Part shown: positions 50,123 to 59,130 of the stretch, piece after piece
Position numbering within the stretch: the first letter of the stretch is position 1
How the letters are laid out: the number at the start of each line of letters is the position of its first letter
Assembly: GCA_964437415.1 (NCBI GenBank)
Contig: CAYTGN010000020.1
Location: 1 to 64,000 of the forward strand
DNA length: 64,000 nt
Origin: CADEDV01 sp964437415
GTDB lineage: Bacteria > Bacteroidota > Bacteroidia > Chitinophagales > Chitinophagaceae
Direction of reading: 5' to 3'
The notes under the pieces: generated by a model
Database searches by the model: none
Told to the model about the DNA's origin: nothing
The model's input: the letters and a program-made list of their open reading frames with translations, nothing else
Made by a program: the position numbers and the translations under genes

Positions 50123-52252
50123 TTGGAAGTAAAACGTGACATATTGTGGCGTGTTTACATCAGTTTTCTTGGCATGGTGGTGCTGAGTTTACTGATAGTA
50201 GGTAAAGCTATTTACATCCAGCGTTTCCAGGGAGAACACTGGCGCAGTATGAGCGACAGCCTCACCCAGCGGATACAGGAACTGGACGCTGACCGCGGAA
50301 CCATCTACAGTGAGGATGGCCTTATGCTCAGCACTTCTCTTCCCCAGTTTGACATTTACATTGATTTTTTGGCCGATGGTCTTCGTGAAAAAAAGGGAAA
50401 AGTATTTCATGCCAATATTGACTCATTTGCTTTTTCATTATCCAGATTTTTTGCGGATAAGTCAACAGCACAGTATAAAAAGGATTTGATGCAGGCATAC
50501 CGCCAAAGGCGTCGCTACTTCCCACTAAAAAAGAAACTGACGTTTGAACAGTTAAAAGCATTCAGGGAGTTTCCGCTGGTGAGATTAGGAAGAAATAAAA
50601 GTGGGGTGATCGTGGAAGAGAGCAGCAAGCGCATTGCACCGTTTGGGTTGCTGGCCAACCGCACTATTGGTTTATCAAGGGAACATATTGCCAGCAACGG
50701 AAAAGTGAAGAAACAAAATGTCGGGCTCGAAAAAAGCTATGATACCCTGCTTACCGGTCAGAAAGGACAACGATTGGTCCGCAACATTGCTGGTGGAGCA
50801 GTGCCTGTTGAAGGTTTTCGTATAGAGCCGGAAAACGGCAAAGACATCATCACAACAATTGATGTGAATATGCAGGACATCACGGAGAATGCATTGCTGA
50901 AAATGATGGAACAAAGTGAAGCGCAATACGGCACCTGCATTGTGATGGAAGTGAAAACAGGAAAGATCAAAGCCATTGCCAACCTGGGTCGCCGCCCTGA
51001 CGGCAGTTATTGGGAAGATGATAATTATGCATTGCGGGTGACAGAGCCCGGATCAACGATCAAACTTGCAACACTGCTTGCAGTGCTGGAAAAAGGATCA
51101 TCCAAACTGACAGATTTGGTGGAAGTGGGCAATGCAGGCCGGTTGCAGGTAGGACCCCGCATGGTGACAGATGCCGAACGTTCACCCAAAGCATTATTGA
51201 CCGTTAAAGAATGTTTTGCACATAGCTCCAATGTCGGCATGAGCAAGCTGGCTTATAAAGCTTTTGGAAATAAACCAAAAGAATTCAGGGAATACCTGCA
51301 CCGCTACCAGTTGGATGTAAAGTCATCGGTTGATCTCACGGATGTGCCTCGGCCGACACTGGCACCGCTGGATGTAAAGAATGGCGGCCTGATGAATATG
51401 ATCACTATGAGTTTTGGATATGCCATCAATGTTAGCCCCCTGCACACACTCACCTTATATAATGCCATTGCCAATGATGGGAAAATGATGAAACCTTATC
51501 TGGTCAATAGTGTGCAAAGCGGAGGTATTGTTATTAACCAGTTTGAACCCACAGTGATTGATAGCAGGGTATGCAGTCCCGAAACAGCAAAGGCGGCAAG
51601 AGAATCTATGGAGGCGGTGGTAACGGAAGGAACGGCAAAAAGAGTGTTTAAAGATTTTCCTTTCAAAGTGGCGGGCAAAACCGGGACAGCTCATGTGGCC
51701 GACGGCAACATCAAATACAGCCATGGTGTGTACCAGGCTTCGTTTGTCGGTTATTTCCCGGCAGATAACCCGCAATATTCCTGCATCGTAGTAATAAGAA
51801 CAAAACCACATGCGGCGCAGCATTATGGCGGACAGTTGGGCGCCCCGGTATTCAAAGAAGTGGCCACAAAGATCTATGCGATGTATGTGGAGAAGAAAAC
51901 ACCGGTGGTCTATGCTTCTGCCAGGGACAGTTCAGCTTATTTCTATGCAGGCGATGCAGGTGATATGAAAAAAGTGTTTTCAACAGTTGGAATAAGCTAT
52001 ACTGATTCTGTTCAGCAGGGCAACTGGGCATCTGTATATGCACAGAATTATTCACCGGTGATGCAGGCGGCCGTGGTAAAAGAAAATACAATGCCCAATG
52101 TGAAAGGGATGGGGTTGAAAGATGCGCTGCATTTACTGGAAAGTATGGGTTTAAAAGTAACGGCCCGCGGAAAAGGTAAAGTCGCTGTACAATCAGTGCC
52201 GCCTGGAACAATGCTGGCAAAGGGTCTGACGGTATTTCTGGAGCTGAGCTGA
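50123..52252 (+). CDS. ftsI: Septal peptidoglycan transpeptidase (FtsI/PBP3-type) with PASTA domain
   Basis: 709 residues. A short N-terminal helix (FLGMVVLSLLIVGKAIYIQ) anchors a dimerisation domain and a transpeptidase domain with the SxxK site S311-TIK (EPGSTIKLATL), SSN (CFAHSSNVGMS) and KTG (K519, VAGKTGTAHV). A C-terminal PASTA domain (MPNVKGMGLKDALHLLESMG) follows, as in many Bacteroidota FtsI proteins. The start is TTG at 50123 (EVKRDILWRVYISF), which matches the family; the first ATG would truncate the membrane anchor. It makes septal crosslinks with FtsW. Confidence 0.95.
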   Translation: MEVKRDILWRVYISFLGMVVLSLLIVGKAIYIQRFQGEHWRSMSDSLTQRIQELDADRGTIYSEDGLMLSTSLPQFDIYIDFLADGLREKKGKVFHANIDSFAFSLSRFFADKSTAQYKKDLMQAYRQRRRYFPLKKKLTFEQLKAFREFPLVRLGRNKSGVIVEESSKRIAPFGLLANRTIGLSREHIASNGKVKKQNVGLEKSYDTLLTGQKGQRLVRNIAGGAVPVEGFRIEPENGKDIITTIDVNMQDITENALLKMMEQSEAQYGTCIVMEVKTGKIKAIANLGRRPDGSYWEDDNYALRVTEPGSTIKLATLLAVLEKGSSKLTDLVEVGNAGRLQVGPRMVTDAERSPKALLTVKECFAHSSNVGMSKLAYKAFGNKPKEFREYLHRYQLDVKSSVDLTDVPRPTLAPLDVKNGGLMNMITMSFGYAINVSPLHTLTLYNAIANDGKMMKPYLVNSVQSGGIVINQFEPTVIDSRVCSPETAKAARESMEAVVTEGTAKRVFKDFPFKVAGKTGTAHVADGNIKYSHGVYQASFVGYFPADNPQYSCIVVIRTKPHAAQHYGGQLGAPVFKEVATKIYAMYVEKKTPVVYASARDSSAYFYAGDAGDMKKVFSTVGISYTDSVQQGNWASVYAQNYSPVMQAAVVKENTMPNVKGMGLKDALHLLESMGLKVTARGKGKVAVQSVPPGTMLAKGLTVFLELS

Positions 52253-52263
52253 TAAAATGATAA

Positions 52264-53742
52264 ATGAAAAATTTGTCTGTGGTCTTAAGGGATATATTAT
52301 ATAAGGTAGCCATCCGGTCGGTGGCAGGAGGAACAGACAGGGAGATAAACGATATACAGATTGATTCGAGGCGGGTGAAGCAGGGGGCCTTATTTGTGGC
52401 AGTAAAGGGTTCGGCATCTGATGGTCATCAGTTCATTGAAAAAGCAATTGAGAAAGGGGCAACAGCCATTGTGTGTGAAGAAATACCGGCAGCGTTACAG
52501 GATGGAGTTGTGTATGTGCAGGTTGAGAACAGCGCAGCTGCAGCAGGATACATGGCGCATAATTTTTTTGGTCAGCCTTCGGAGAGAATGAAAATAGTGG
52601 GAGTGACAGGAACGAATGGCAAAACAACGATAGCAACATTGCTATTTAAGCTCTTTACAGCGTTGGGATATAAATGTGGTTTACTGAGCACTGTTGACAA
52701 TCACATTGGTGATACGATAGTGCCTGCCACGCATACCACACCGGATGCAGTTAGTCTGAATGAACTGCTGAAGCAAATGGCCGATGAAGGATGCAGCCAT
52801 GTTTTCATGGAGGCCAGCTCACATGCCATTCAGCAGCATCGCATCACGGGAATAAGGTTTGCAGGAGGCATTTTCAGCAATATCACTCATGATCACCTGG
52901 ACTATCACAAAACATTTGATGAATATATCCGGGTGAAGAAAGCCTTCTTTGATGCGTTGCCGGCAGATGCTTTTGCCATCAGCAATGCAGATGATAAGCG
53001 GGGAGAGGTGATGCTGCAAAATACAAATGCAGGAAGGTATTTGTATAGCCTGAAAACGATGGCTGATTTTAAAGGAAAGATCCTGGAGAACAGTCTCACA
53101 GGTCTGATCATGACGGTGAATGAACAGGAAGTGCATTTCAGGCTGATCGGTGAATTCAATGCCTATAATCTTCTTGCAGTGTATGGAACGGCTATTTGCA
53201 TGGGAGAAGATAAACATGAAGTGCTGCGTTGCCTGAGTGTATTGACCGGTGCAGAAGGAAGATTTGATTATATGGTGTCGGCAAAGGACAAAGTGATTGC
53301 GATAGTGGATTATGCCCACACACCGGATGCTCTTTTAAATGTTTTGGCAACGATCAAAAAGCTGAAGAAAGGATTTGAATCGGTGATCACTGTGGTGGGT
53401 TGTGGCGGCGACAGGGACAAGACCAAAAGACCCGTGATGGCAGCAGCGGCCTGCGAACATAGTGATAAGACCATTTTCACCAGTGATAACCCGAGAAGTG
53501 AGGACCCGGTGCAGATCATAAAGGATATGGAAGAAGGATTGCCGGTGGCGTATAAAAGAAAGTATATCTCGATTGCAGACAGGAAAGAAGCGATAAAGAC
53601 GGCGATCAGCCTGGCAAAACCGGAAGACATTGTACTGATAGCAGGCAAAGGACATGAGAAATACCAGGAGATAAAAGGAGTGAAACATCACTTCGACGAT
53701 AAGGAAGTAGTGAGAGAGATGTTTGAGATGTTAGATAAATAA
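52264..53742 (+). CDS. murE: UDP-MurNAc-tripeptide synthetase (meso-DAP-adding)
   Basis: Adds meso-diaminopimelate to UDP-MurNAc-L-Ala-D-Glu. The 492 residues have ATP-binding VGVTGTNGKTTIATLLFKLF, the HTTPDAVSL and EASSHAIQQHR blocks and FDYMVS...VDYAHTPDAL. The DNPR motif at about 408 (TSDNPRSEDP) is the hallmark for meso-DAP rather than lysine specificity. It starts 11 bp after ftsI. Nothing unusual. Confidence 0.97.
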   Translation: MKNLSVVLRDILYKVAIRSVAGGTDREINDIQIDSRRVKQGALFVAVKGSASDGHQFIEKAIEKGATAIVCEEIPAALQDGVVYVQVENSAAAAGYMAHNFFGQPSERMKIVGVTGTNGKTTIATLLFKLFTALGYKCGLLSTVDNHIGDTIVPATHTTPDAVSLNELLKQMADEGCSHVFMEASSHAIQQHRITGIRFAGGIFSNITHDHLDYHKTFDEYIRVKKAFFDALPADAFAISNADDKRGEVMLQNTNAGRYLYSLKTMADFKGKILENSLTGLIMTVNEQEVHFRLIGEFNAYNLLAVYGTAICMGEDKHEVLRCLSVLTGAEGRFDYMVSAKDKVIAIVDYAHTPDALLNVLATIKKLKKGFESVITVVGCGGDRDKTKRPVMAAAACEHSDKTIFTSDNPRSEDPVQIIKDMEEGLPVAYKRKYISIADRKEAIKTAISLAKPEDIVLIAGKGHEKYQEIKGVKHHFDDKEVVREMFEMLDK

Positions 53743-53773
53743 AAAGAACAGAGAAGCAAACCAGAAACCAGTA

Positions 53774-55051
53774 ATGCTGTATCATCTATTTGATTGGTTT
53801 AAGCAGCAGGAAATCAGTTTTCCCGGCAGCAACCTGATGAACTTCATCACGGTGAGGGTATTGCTGGCTGTATTGTTGTCTTTGCTTATCACCACGGTGT
53901 ATGGGAAAAGGCTGATTAGACTACTTCAGAAAAAACAGGTGGGTGAAACCGTGAGAGACCTGGGACTGGCCGGTGAGCAGAGTAAAAAAGGTACACCGAC
54001 CATGGGCGGGCTGATCATTATCGCCGGAATCATCATTCCTACATTGCTCTTTGCAAGACTGGATACGGTTTACATCATCCTGATGCTGGTGGCTACGGTG
54101 TGGTTGGGTATAATTGGTTTTGTAGATGATTACCTGAAACTGCGGGCTAAAAAAATAGCGCAGCAACAGGGAGTGACCTATAAGAAGGGAGATAAAGACG
54201 GGCTGGCTGGCTGGTTCAAAATATTCGGGCAGGTTGGTTTGGGAATAACGGTAGGACTGGTGCTCTATTTTAACAGCAGTGTGCATATCTGGAGAGAATA
54301 CCAGGGTGTTCCAAAATCAGGCGATTCAACAATAAGAACAGTAGTGGTGAATGGTAACGTTAAAAATTTCGCTGTAACCAAAGAACCTATCACCACAATA
54401 CCATTTGTAAAGAACCATGAGTTCAATTACACCAAATTGTTGCCGGGAGCGTGGAGAGAGTATTCATGGATACTGTATATACTGATCGTGATATTTATCA
54501 TCACGGCAGTATCGAACGGGGCCAATATCACAGATGGATTGGATGGACTGGCGGCGGGGAGTTCCGCTTTGATTGGGGTCTGTCTCGGCATATTTGCTTA
54601 TGCCAGTGGCAACTTCTTCTTTGCCGACTATCTCAATATCATGTATATCCCCAACCTTGGCGAATTGTCCATTTTCATTGCGGCGATGGTCGGGGCCTGT
54701 ATTGGTTTTCTCTGGTATAATTCATATCCCGCCCAGGTGTTTATGGGAGATACAGGTAGTCTCACATTGGGAGGCATCATTGCAGCGCTGGCGATCATTG
54801 TTCACAAGGAATTACTGATCCCGATATTCTGTGGTGTGTTCTTCGTGGAGCTGGTGAGTGTGATGATGCAGGTCACTTATTTCAAATACACGAAAAAGAA
54901 ATATGGAGTGGGAAGACGGATCTTTTTAATGAGCCCTTTGCACCACCATTACCAGAAGAAAGGATTGCATGAAGCAAAGATCGTGACGAGATTCTGGATT
55001 GTGACAGTGCTGTGTGTGTTACTGAGTATTGCAACGTTGAAAATGAGATAA
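53774..55051 (+). CDS. mraY: Phospho-N-acetylmuramoyl-pentapeptide-transferase
   Basis: Makes lipid I at the inner membrane. The 425 residues have about ten helices, the GFVDDYLKLRAKK motif with catalytic Asp pair, NGANITDGLDGLAAG and GDTGSLTLGGIIA, and the C-terminal FLMSPLHHHYQKKG His cluster. It is longer than the usual ~360 residues because of an insert of about 60 residues after helix 5 (about 175-235), containing GVPKSGDSTIRTVVVNGN, which is seen in Bacteroidota MraY. It lies 31 bp after murE. Confidence 0.97.
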   Translation: MLYHLFDWFKQQEISFPGSNLMNFITVRVLLAVLLSLLITTVYGKRLIRLLQKKQVGETVRDLGLAGEQSKKGTPTMGGLIIIAGIIIPTLLFARLDTVYIILMLVATVWLGIIGFVDDYLKLRAKKIAQQQGVTYKKGDKDGLAGWFKIFGQVGLGITVGLVLYFNSSVHIWREYQGVPKSGDSTIRTVVVNGNVKNFAVTKEPITTIPFVKNHEFNYTKLLPGAWREYSWILYILIVIFIITAVSNGANITDGLDGLAAGSSALIGVCLGIFAYASGNFFFADYLNIMYIPNLGELSIFIAAMVGACIGFLWYNSYPAQVFMGDTGSLTLGGIIAALAIIVHKELLIPIFCGVFFVELVSVMMQVTYFKYTKKKYGVGRRIFLMSPLHHHYQKKGLHEAKIVTRFWIVTVLCVLLSIATLKMR

Positions 55052-55124
55052 GGTCGTGAAACGTGAGGCGTGAACGGGGAGGTTGTTATAGGGAGCAGTT
55101 TTTTTTGGATAACGTATCACGACC
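55052..55124. repeat. Imperfect inverted repeat directly after mraY
   Basis: GGTCGTGAAACGT (55052-55064) and ACGTATCACGACC (55112-55124) are complementary at 12 of 13 positions around 47 bp. It begins 1 bp after the mraY stop. Confidence 0.6.
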
Positions 55125-55152
55125 CCCGAAATAATTACTGAAAAACCCATGA

Positions 55153-55194
55153 TTCTGATCCAAACCCGTTGAAACTCCTGTTCTGATCCAAACC
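55153..55194. repeat. Direct repeat in the mraY-murD gap
   Basis: TTCTGATCCAAACC occurs at 55153-55166 and again at 55181-55194, a perfect 14-bp direct repeat with 28-bp period. With the inverted repeat before it, this accounts for much of the 224-bp gap. Confidence 0.6.
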
Positions 55195-55275
55195 GTATTG
55201 TGGTGCAGTATTTAGAAAACTAATGCTTGTGAAAAACCCAATTCCGTACAATGCCCTGTGAAGTGCAAATGAGGC

Positions 55276-56616
55276 ATGAGCAAAAGAATGGTCATACTGG
55301 GAGGTGGTGAAAGTGGCGTTGGCGCTGCTTTACTGGCGAAGCAAAAGAGGTATGATGTATTTCTTTCAGACGGAAGTTCTTTGAAGGAATCGTATCGTAA
55401 CGAGTTGCAAAATGCAGGGGTGGAGTTTGAAGAAGAAAGACATAGTGAGGAAAAAATCCTGTCAGCTGATGAAGTGGTGAAAAGCCCGGGCATCCCGGAA
55501 AAAAATGAGCTGGTGAAAAAGATAAGAGCAAAAAGCATTGCGATTATCAGTGAGGTTGAATTGGCTTATCGCTTCAGGGGTGACAGCAGGATCATTGCCA
55601 TCACCGGTAGCAACGGCAAAACAACCACCACGGCGCTTACTTATCATATCTGCAAGGAAGCGGGCCTGGATGTAGCGTTGGTGGGAAACATTGGTTATTC
55701 ATTTGCCCGGCAGGTGGCGGAGAACCCTAAGCCGTTGTATGTAGCCGAGATCAGCAGCTTCCAGTTGGATGATATTAATACATTCAGACCGGATGTGGCT
55801 ATACTTACCAATATCACAGAAGATCATTTAGACCGTTACGATTACAATTTCGAAAATTATATCCGTAGCAAATTCCGTATCACTATGAACCAGCAGCCTG
55901 ATGACTATTTCATCTTCTGCATGGATGATGAAGTAACTATGAAATACATAAACAAATTCAATATTCAATCCAAACAACTGCCAATAAGTATGAAAAGAGA
56001 ACTACCGAACGGAGCTTTTATTAAAGACGGGGACATGTACATCAGAACAGGACAGGATTTTACCTCAATGAGTGTATTTGATTTCGCTTTGAAAGGGAAG
56101 CATAACCAGTATAACACGATGGCAGCATGTGTGGCGGCAACAATGATGGATATCCGCAAAGAAAAGATCAGGGATGCGGTGCAGAATTTCCAGAGCCTGG
56201 AGCACCGGATGGAACATGTGGCCACGATCCGCGGTGTGGAGTTTATCAATGACAGCAAAGCCACCAATGTAAATTCCACCTGGTATGCATTGGAAAGCAT
56301 GACCAAGCCCACCATTCTCGTTTTGGGCGGAGTGGATAAGGGCAATGATTATTCATTGATCGAAGACCTGGTGAAGGAAAAAGTAAAAGCCATCATTTGT
56401 CTCGGCACCGATAACCGGAAAATTCACGAGGCATTTGGCAACATAGTTAGCCCTATTGTAAACACCGGCAGCGCCCTGGAAGCCGTACATGCTGCCTTTC
56501 ATTTTGCATCAAAAGGAGATGTGGTGCTGCTGAGCCCTGCCTGCGCCAGTTTTGATCTCTTTAAAAACTATGAGGACAGGGGTAACCAGTTTAAAAAAGC
56601 AGTGAAAGAGTTGTGA
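55276..56616 (+). CDS. murD: UDP-N-acetylmuramoylalanine--D-glutamate ligase
   Basis: Adds D-glutamate to UDP-MurNAc-L-Ala. The 446 residues have an N-terminal Rossmann-like domain (MVILGGGESGVGAALLAKQK), the ATP-binding ITGSNGKTTTTALTYHIC (about 115-132), EISSFQLDDI, NITEDHLDRYD and FINDSKATNVNSTWYALE motifs and the C-terminal LLSPACASFDLFKNYEDRG. It is separated from mraY by a 224-bp repeat-bearing gap and followed by ftsW after 21 bp. Confidence 0.97.
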   Translation: MSKRMVILGGGESGVGAALLAKQKRYDVFLSDGSSLKESYRNELQNAGVEFEEERHSEEKILSADEVVKSPGIPEKNELVKKIRAKSIAIISEVELAYRFRGDSRIIAITGSNGKTTTTALTYHICKEAGLDVALVGNIGYSFARQVAENPKPLYVAEISSFQLDDINTFRPDVAILTNITEDHLDRYDYNFENYIRSKFRITMNQQPDDYFIFCMDDEVTMKYINKFNIQSKQLPISMKRELPNGAFIKDGDMYIRTGQDFTSMSVFDFALKGKHNQYNTMAACVAATMMDIRKEKIRDAVQNFQSLEHRMEHVATIRGVEFINDSKATNVNSTWYALESMTKPTILVLGGVDKGNDYSLIEDLVKEKVKAIICLGTDNRKIHEAFGNIVSPIVNTGSALEAVHAAFHFASKGDVVLLSPACASFDLFKNYEDRGNQFKKAVKEL

Positions 56617-56637
56617 TGAGCAAAATATTTTGAAGAC

Positions 56638-57903
56638 ATGAGTTATGTACAAAACATAGAAACAAGTCCGGCGCCGCCCTTAAAAGGATGGGGCCAAAAC
56701 TTTGTTCACAAAACTAAAGGCGATAAGGTCATCTGGGCACTGGTGGTGTTGCTGACCCTGTTTTCCCTGCTTGCAGTGTACAGTGCAACCGGATCACTGG
56801 CGTATAAAAACTATAAAGGCAATACTGAGATTTATCTTTTTAAACAGATTGTTTTTATCACCGTAGGTTTTTTGGTCATCTATTTTGCACACCTGGTGAA
56901 TTATACTGTGTATTCAAGAGTGGCGAAGATCGCCTTTCTGCTTTCTATCCCGCTGCTGGCCTACACCCTGTTCTTCGGTGTGAAAATGAATGAAGGAAGC
57001 CGCTGGATACGTTTACCCATCATCAACATGACGATGCAGACATCAGATCTTGCAAAACTGGCTTTGTTCATGTATCTCGCCAGGCTGATGAGCAAAAAGC
57101 AGGATGTGATCAAGGATTTCAAAAAAGGTTTTTTACCCGTGATGATACCTGTGGGTATCACTTGCCTGCTGATAGCGCCGGCCAATCTTTCTACTGCATT
57201 ATTGCTCGGCGCCAGTTGCCTGATGTTGTTATTTATTGGGAGGGCAAGAACAAAACATATCCTGGCAACCGTCGGCATCGCCTGCATACCGATAGTCTTT
57301 TTGGTAGCTGCTGCAGTTGTCAGGCATAACACCGGGTCGGAAGAAGCCGTTGTGGTAAAACCAACCGCTTCCGGACTCACCAGCCGGGTGAATACCTGGA
57401 TCAACCGGGTGGAGAGTTTCATTTATGGAAGCAAGGCGGCTGATAATGATGAAATGTACCAGGTGAACCAGGCAAAGATCGCTATTGCCAAAGGAGGTGT
57501 TCTTGGTCTCGGACCCGGCAACAGCACCACGAGAGATTATTTGCCGCAGGCTTATAACGATTTTATCTATGCGATCATTATTGAAGAATATGGACTGGCA
57601 GGTGGTGTATTCCTTGTGTTCATCTATCTCGTTTTCCTGTACAGGTGCATACGGATATTTAAAAGATGTCCTTATGCATTCGGGGCATTCCTTGCTTTAG
57701 GACTGAGCTTCACATTAGCGATACAGGCAATTGCAAATATGGCAGTAACTGTGAATTTATTTCCGGTAACGGGAGTAACGCTACCGTTGGTGAGCATGGG
57801 AGGAACAAGTTTCATATTTACCTGCTTAGCGATAGGAATTATTTTAAGTGTAGCGAGAAACGTGGAGCAGTCAGAAGGAAAAACGCAACCTGACGTGGCA
57901 TAA
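56638..57903 (+). CDS. ftsW: Septal peptidoglycan polymerase FtsW (SEDS family)
   Basis: Polymerises septal peptidoglycan with FtsI. The 421 residues have about ten helices with SEDS motifs GSRWIRLPIINM-type, ALFMYLARLMSK, GLGPGNSTTRDYLPQAYNDF, FIYAIIIEEYGLAGG and VTLPLVSMGGTS. Residues about 10-24 (TSPAPPLKGWGQNFVHK) form an unusual Pro/Gly-rich stretch before the normal start of the domain (KGDKVIW), coded by a GC-rich segment resembling the palindromic repeats in murC. It is spaced 9 bp before murG. Confidence 0.96.
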   Translation: MSYVQNIETSPAPPLKGWGQNFVHKTKGDKVIWALVVLLTLFSLLAVYSATGSLAYKNYKGNTEIYLFKQIVFITVGFLVIYFAHLVNYTVYSRVAKIAFLLSIPLLAYTLFFGVKMNEGSRWIRLPIINMTMQTSDLAKLALFMYLARLMSKKQDVIKDFKKGFLPVMIPVGITCLLIAPANLSTALLLGASCLMLLFIGRARTKHILATVGIACIPIVFLVAAAVVRHNTGSEEAVVVKPTASGLTSRVNTWINRVESFIYGSKAADNDEMYQVNQAKIAIAKGGVLGLGPGNSTTRDYLPQAYNDFIYAIIIEEYGLAGGVFLVFIYLVFLYRCIRIFKRCPYAFGAFLALGLSFTLAIQAIANMAVTVNLFPVTGVTLPLVSMGGTSFIFTCLAIGIILSVARNVEQSEGKTQPDVA

Positions 57904-57912
57904 ATAACTGAG

Positions 57913-59004
57913 ATGAGTAAGAGAGTGATCATAGCAGGTGGCGGAACAGGCGGGCATATTTTTCCGGCGATAGCAATAGCCAATGCACTGAAGAAAATGG
58001 ATGACAGCATTGAAATATTGTTTGTAGGTGCAAAGGGAAAAATGGAAATGGAGAAAGTGCCGCAGGCAGGCTATAAGATAGAAGGTTTGGATATAGCGGG
58101 TTTCAACCGCAGCTCTTTGATAAAAAATATCGGGTTGCCATTCAAGTTGCTGAAAAGTTTTTTACAGGTGCGTTCCATCTTTAAAAAATTTAAACCGGAT
58201 GCAGCGATCGGTGTGGGAGGTTATTCCAGTTTCCCGGTGCTGCGGTTTGCGCAGGCAAAAAGAATTCCCACATTCATTCATGAGTCAAATTCTTTTGCAG
58301 GCAAATCGAACATCCTGCTGGGAAAAAAAGCCACCAGGATTTTTACCGGCACTGATGATATGGAAAAATTTTTTCCAAAGCAAAAAACAGTGATGACGGG
58401 CAACCCGGTGAGAGCCGCCATTGCACAGGCAACCGTCAGCAGGGAAGAAGGATTAAAGTTCTTTTCATTGGCAGAGAATAAAAAAACAGTGCTGGTAGTG
58501 GGTGGAAGTCTTGGCGCCAAAACCATAAATGAAGCTATTGATAAAGGATTGGATGAATTGCTGGGAGCAGGATTGCAACTGATATGGCAAACAGGAAAAC
58601 CTTATGCAGAAAAGGCAAAGACAAGAACAGCAGGAAAACAGGCAGTGTGGGCAGGCGATTTTATCATGCAGATGGAGTATGCCTATGCTGCGGCTGATAT
58701 AGTGGTGGCAAGGGCCGGGGCAATGACGGTGGCAGAATTATGTGTTGCTAAAAAACCGGTGTTGTTTGTTCCTTATCCTTTTGCTGCGGAAGATCACCAG
58801 ACAGTGAACGCTATGCAACTGGTGAAAAAGAATGCAGCGATGATGGTGAAAGACAGTGAAGCGGCAGGAAAATTAGTGTTCATGACGATTGAACTGGCAA
58901 AAGATGAGGCAAGCCAGGAAGCTATGAAAAAAAATATTGCGGCATTGGCGGTAAACAATGCTGATAAAATAATAGCGGATGAAATTTTAAGAACTATAAA
59001 ATGA
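57913..59004 (+). CDS. murG: UDP-N-acetylglucosamine--lipid I transferase
   Basis: Converts lipid I to lipid II on the inner face of the membrane. The 363 residues show the GT28 motifs: AGGGTGGHIFPAIAIANAL (about 7-25), GVGGYSSFPVLRFAQ, IHESNSFAGKSN, TGNPVRAAI, VVGGSLGAKTINE and ARAGAMTVAELCV with PYPFAAEDHQTVNA. Length is normal. It ends 127 bp before murC; the gap holds two GC-rich palindromes. Confidence 0.97.
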   Translation: MSKRVIIAGGGTGGHIFPAIAIANALKKMDDSIEILFVGAKGKMEMEKVPQAGYKIEGLDIAGFNRSSLIKNIGLPFKLLKSFLQVRSIFKKFKPDAAIGVGGYSSFPVLRFAQAKRIPTFIHESNSFAGKSNILLGKKATRIFTGTDDMEKFFPKQKTVMTGNPVRAAIAQATVSREEGLKFFSLAENKKTVLVVGGSLGAKTINEAIDKGLDELLGAGLQLIWQTGKPYAEKAKTRTAGKQAVWAGDFIMQMEYAYAAADIVVARAGAMTVAELCVAKKPVLFVPYPFAAEDHQTVNAMQLVKKNAAMMVKDSEAAGKLVFMTIELAKDEASQEAMKKNIAALAVNNADKIIADEILRTIK

Positions 59005-59043
59005 TTCTGAAAGTTGAAATGTATTTGTGAGTTGAAACAATAT

Positions 59044-59119
59044 TCCCCAAATACCCCTTCAGGGGTTGGGGGCATGATCGGTCCGAAAAATACTGTCCTT
59101 ATGAATTCCCCCTTTCGGG
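59044..59119. repeat. Two GC-rich palindromes between murG and murC
   Basis: CCCCTTCAGGGG (about 59056-59067, flanked by CCCCAAAT and TTGGGGG) and CCCCCTTTCGGGGG (59108-59121) each fold on themselves. They resemble the short repeats found at other gene borders in this window. They lie upstream of the chosen murC start at 59131. Confidence 0.55.
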
Positions 59120-59130
59120 GGTTTGAAAAG

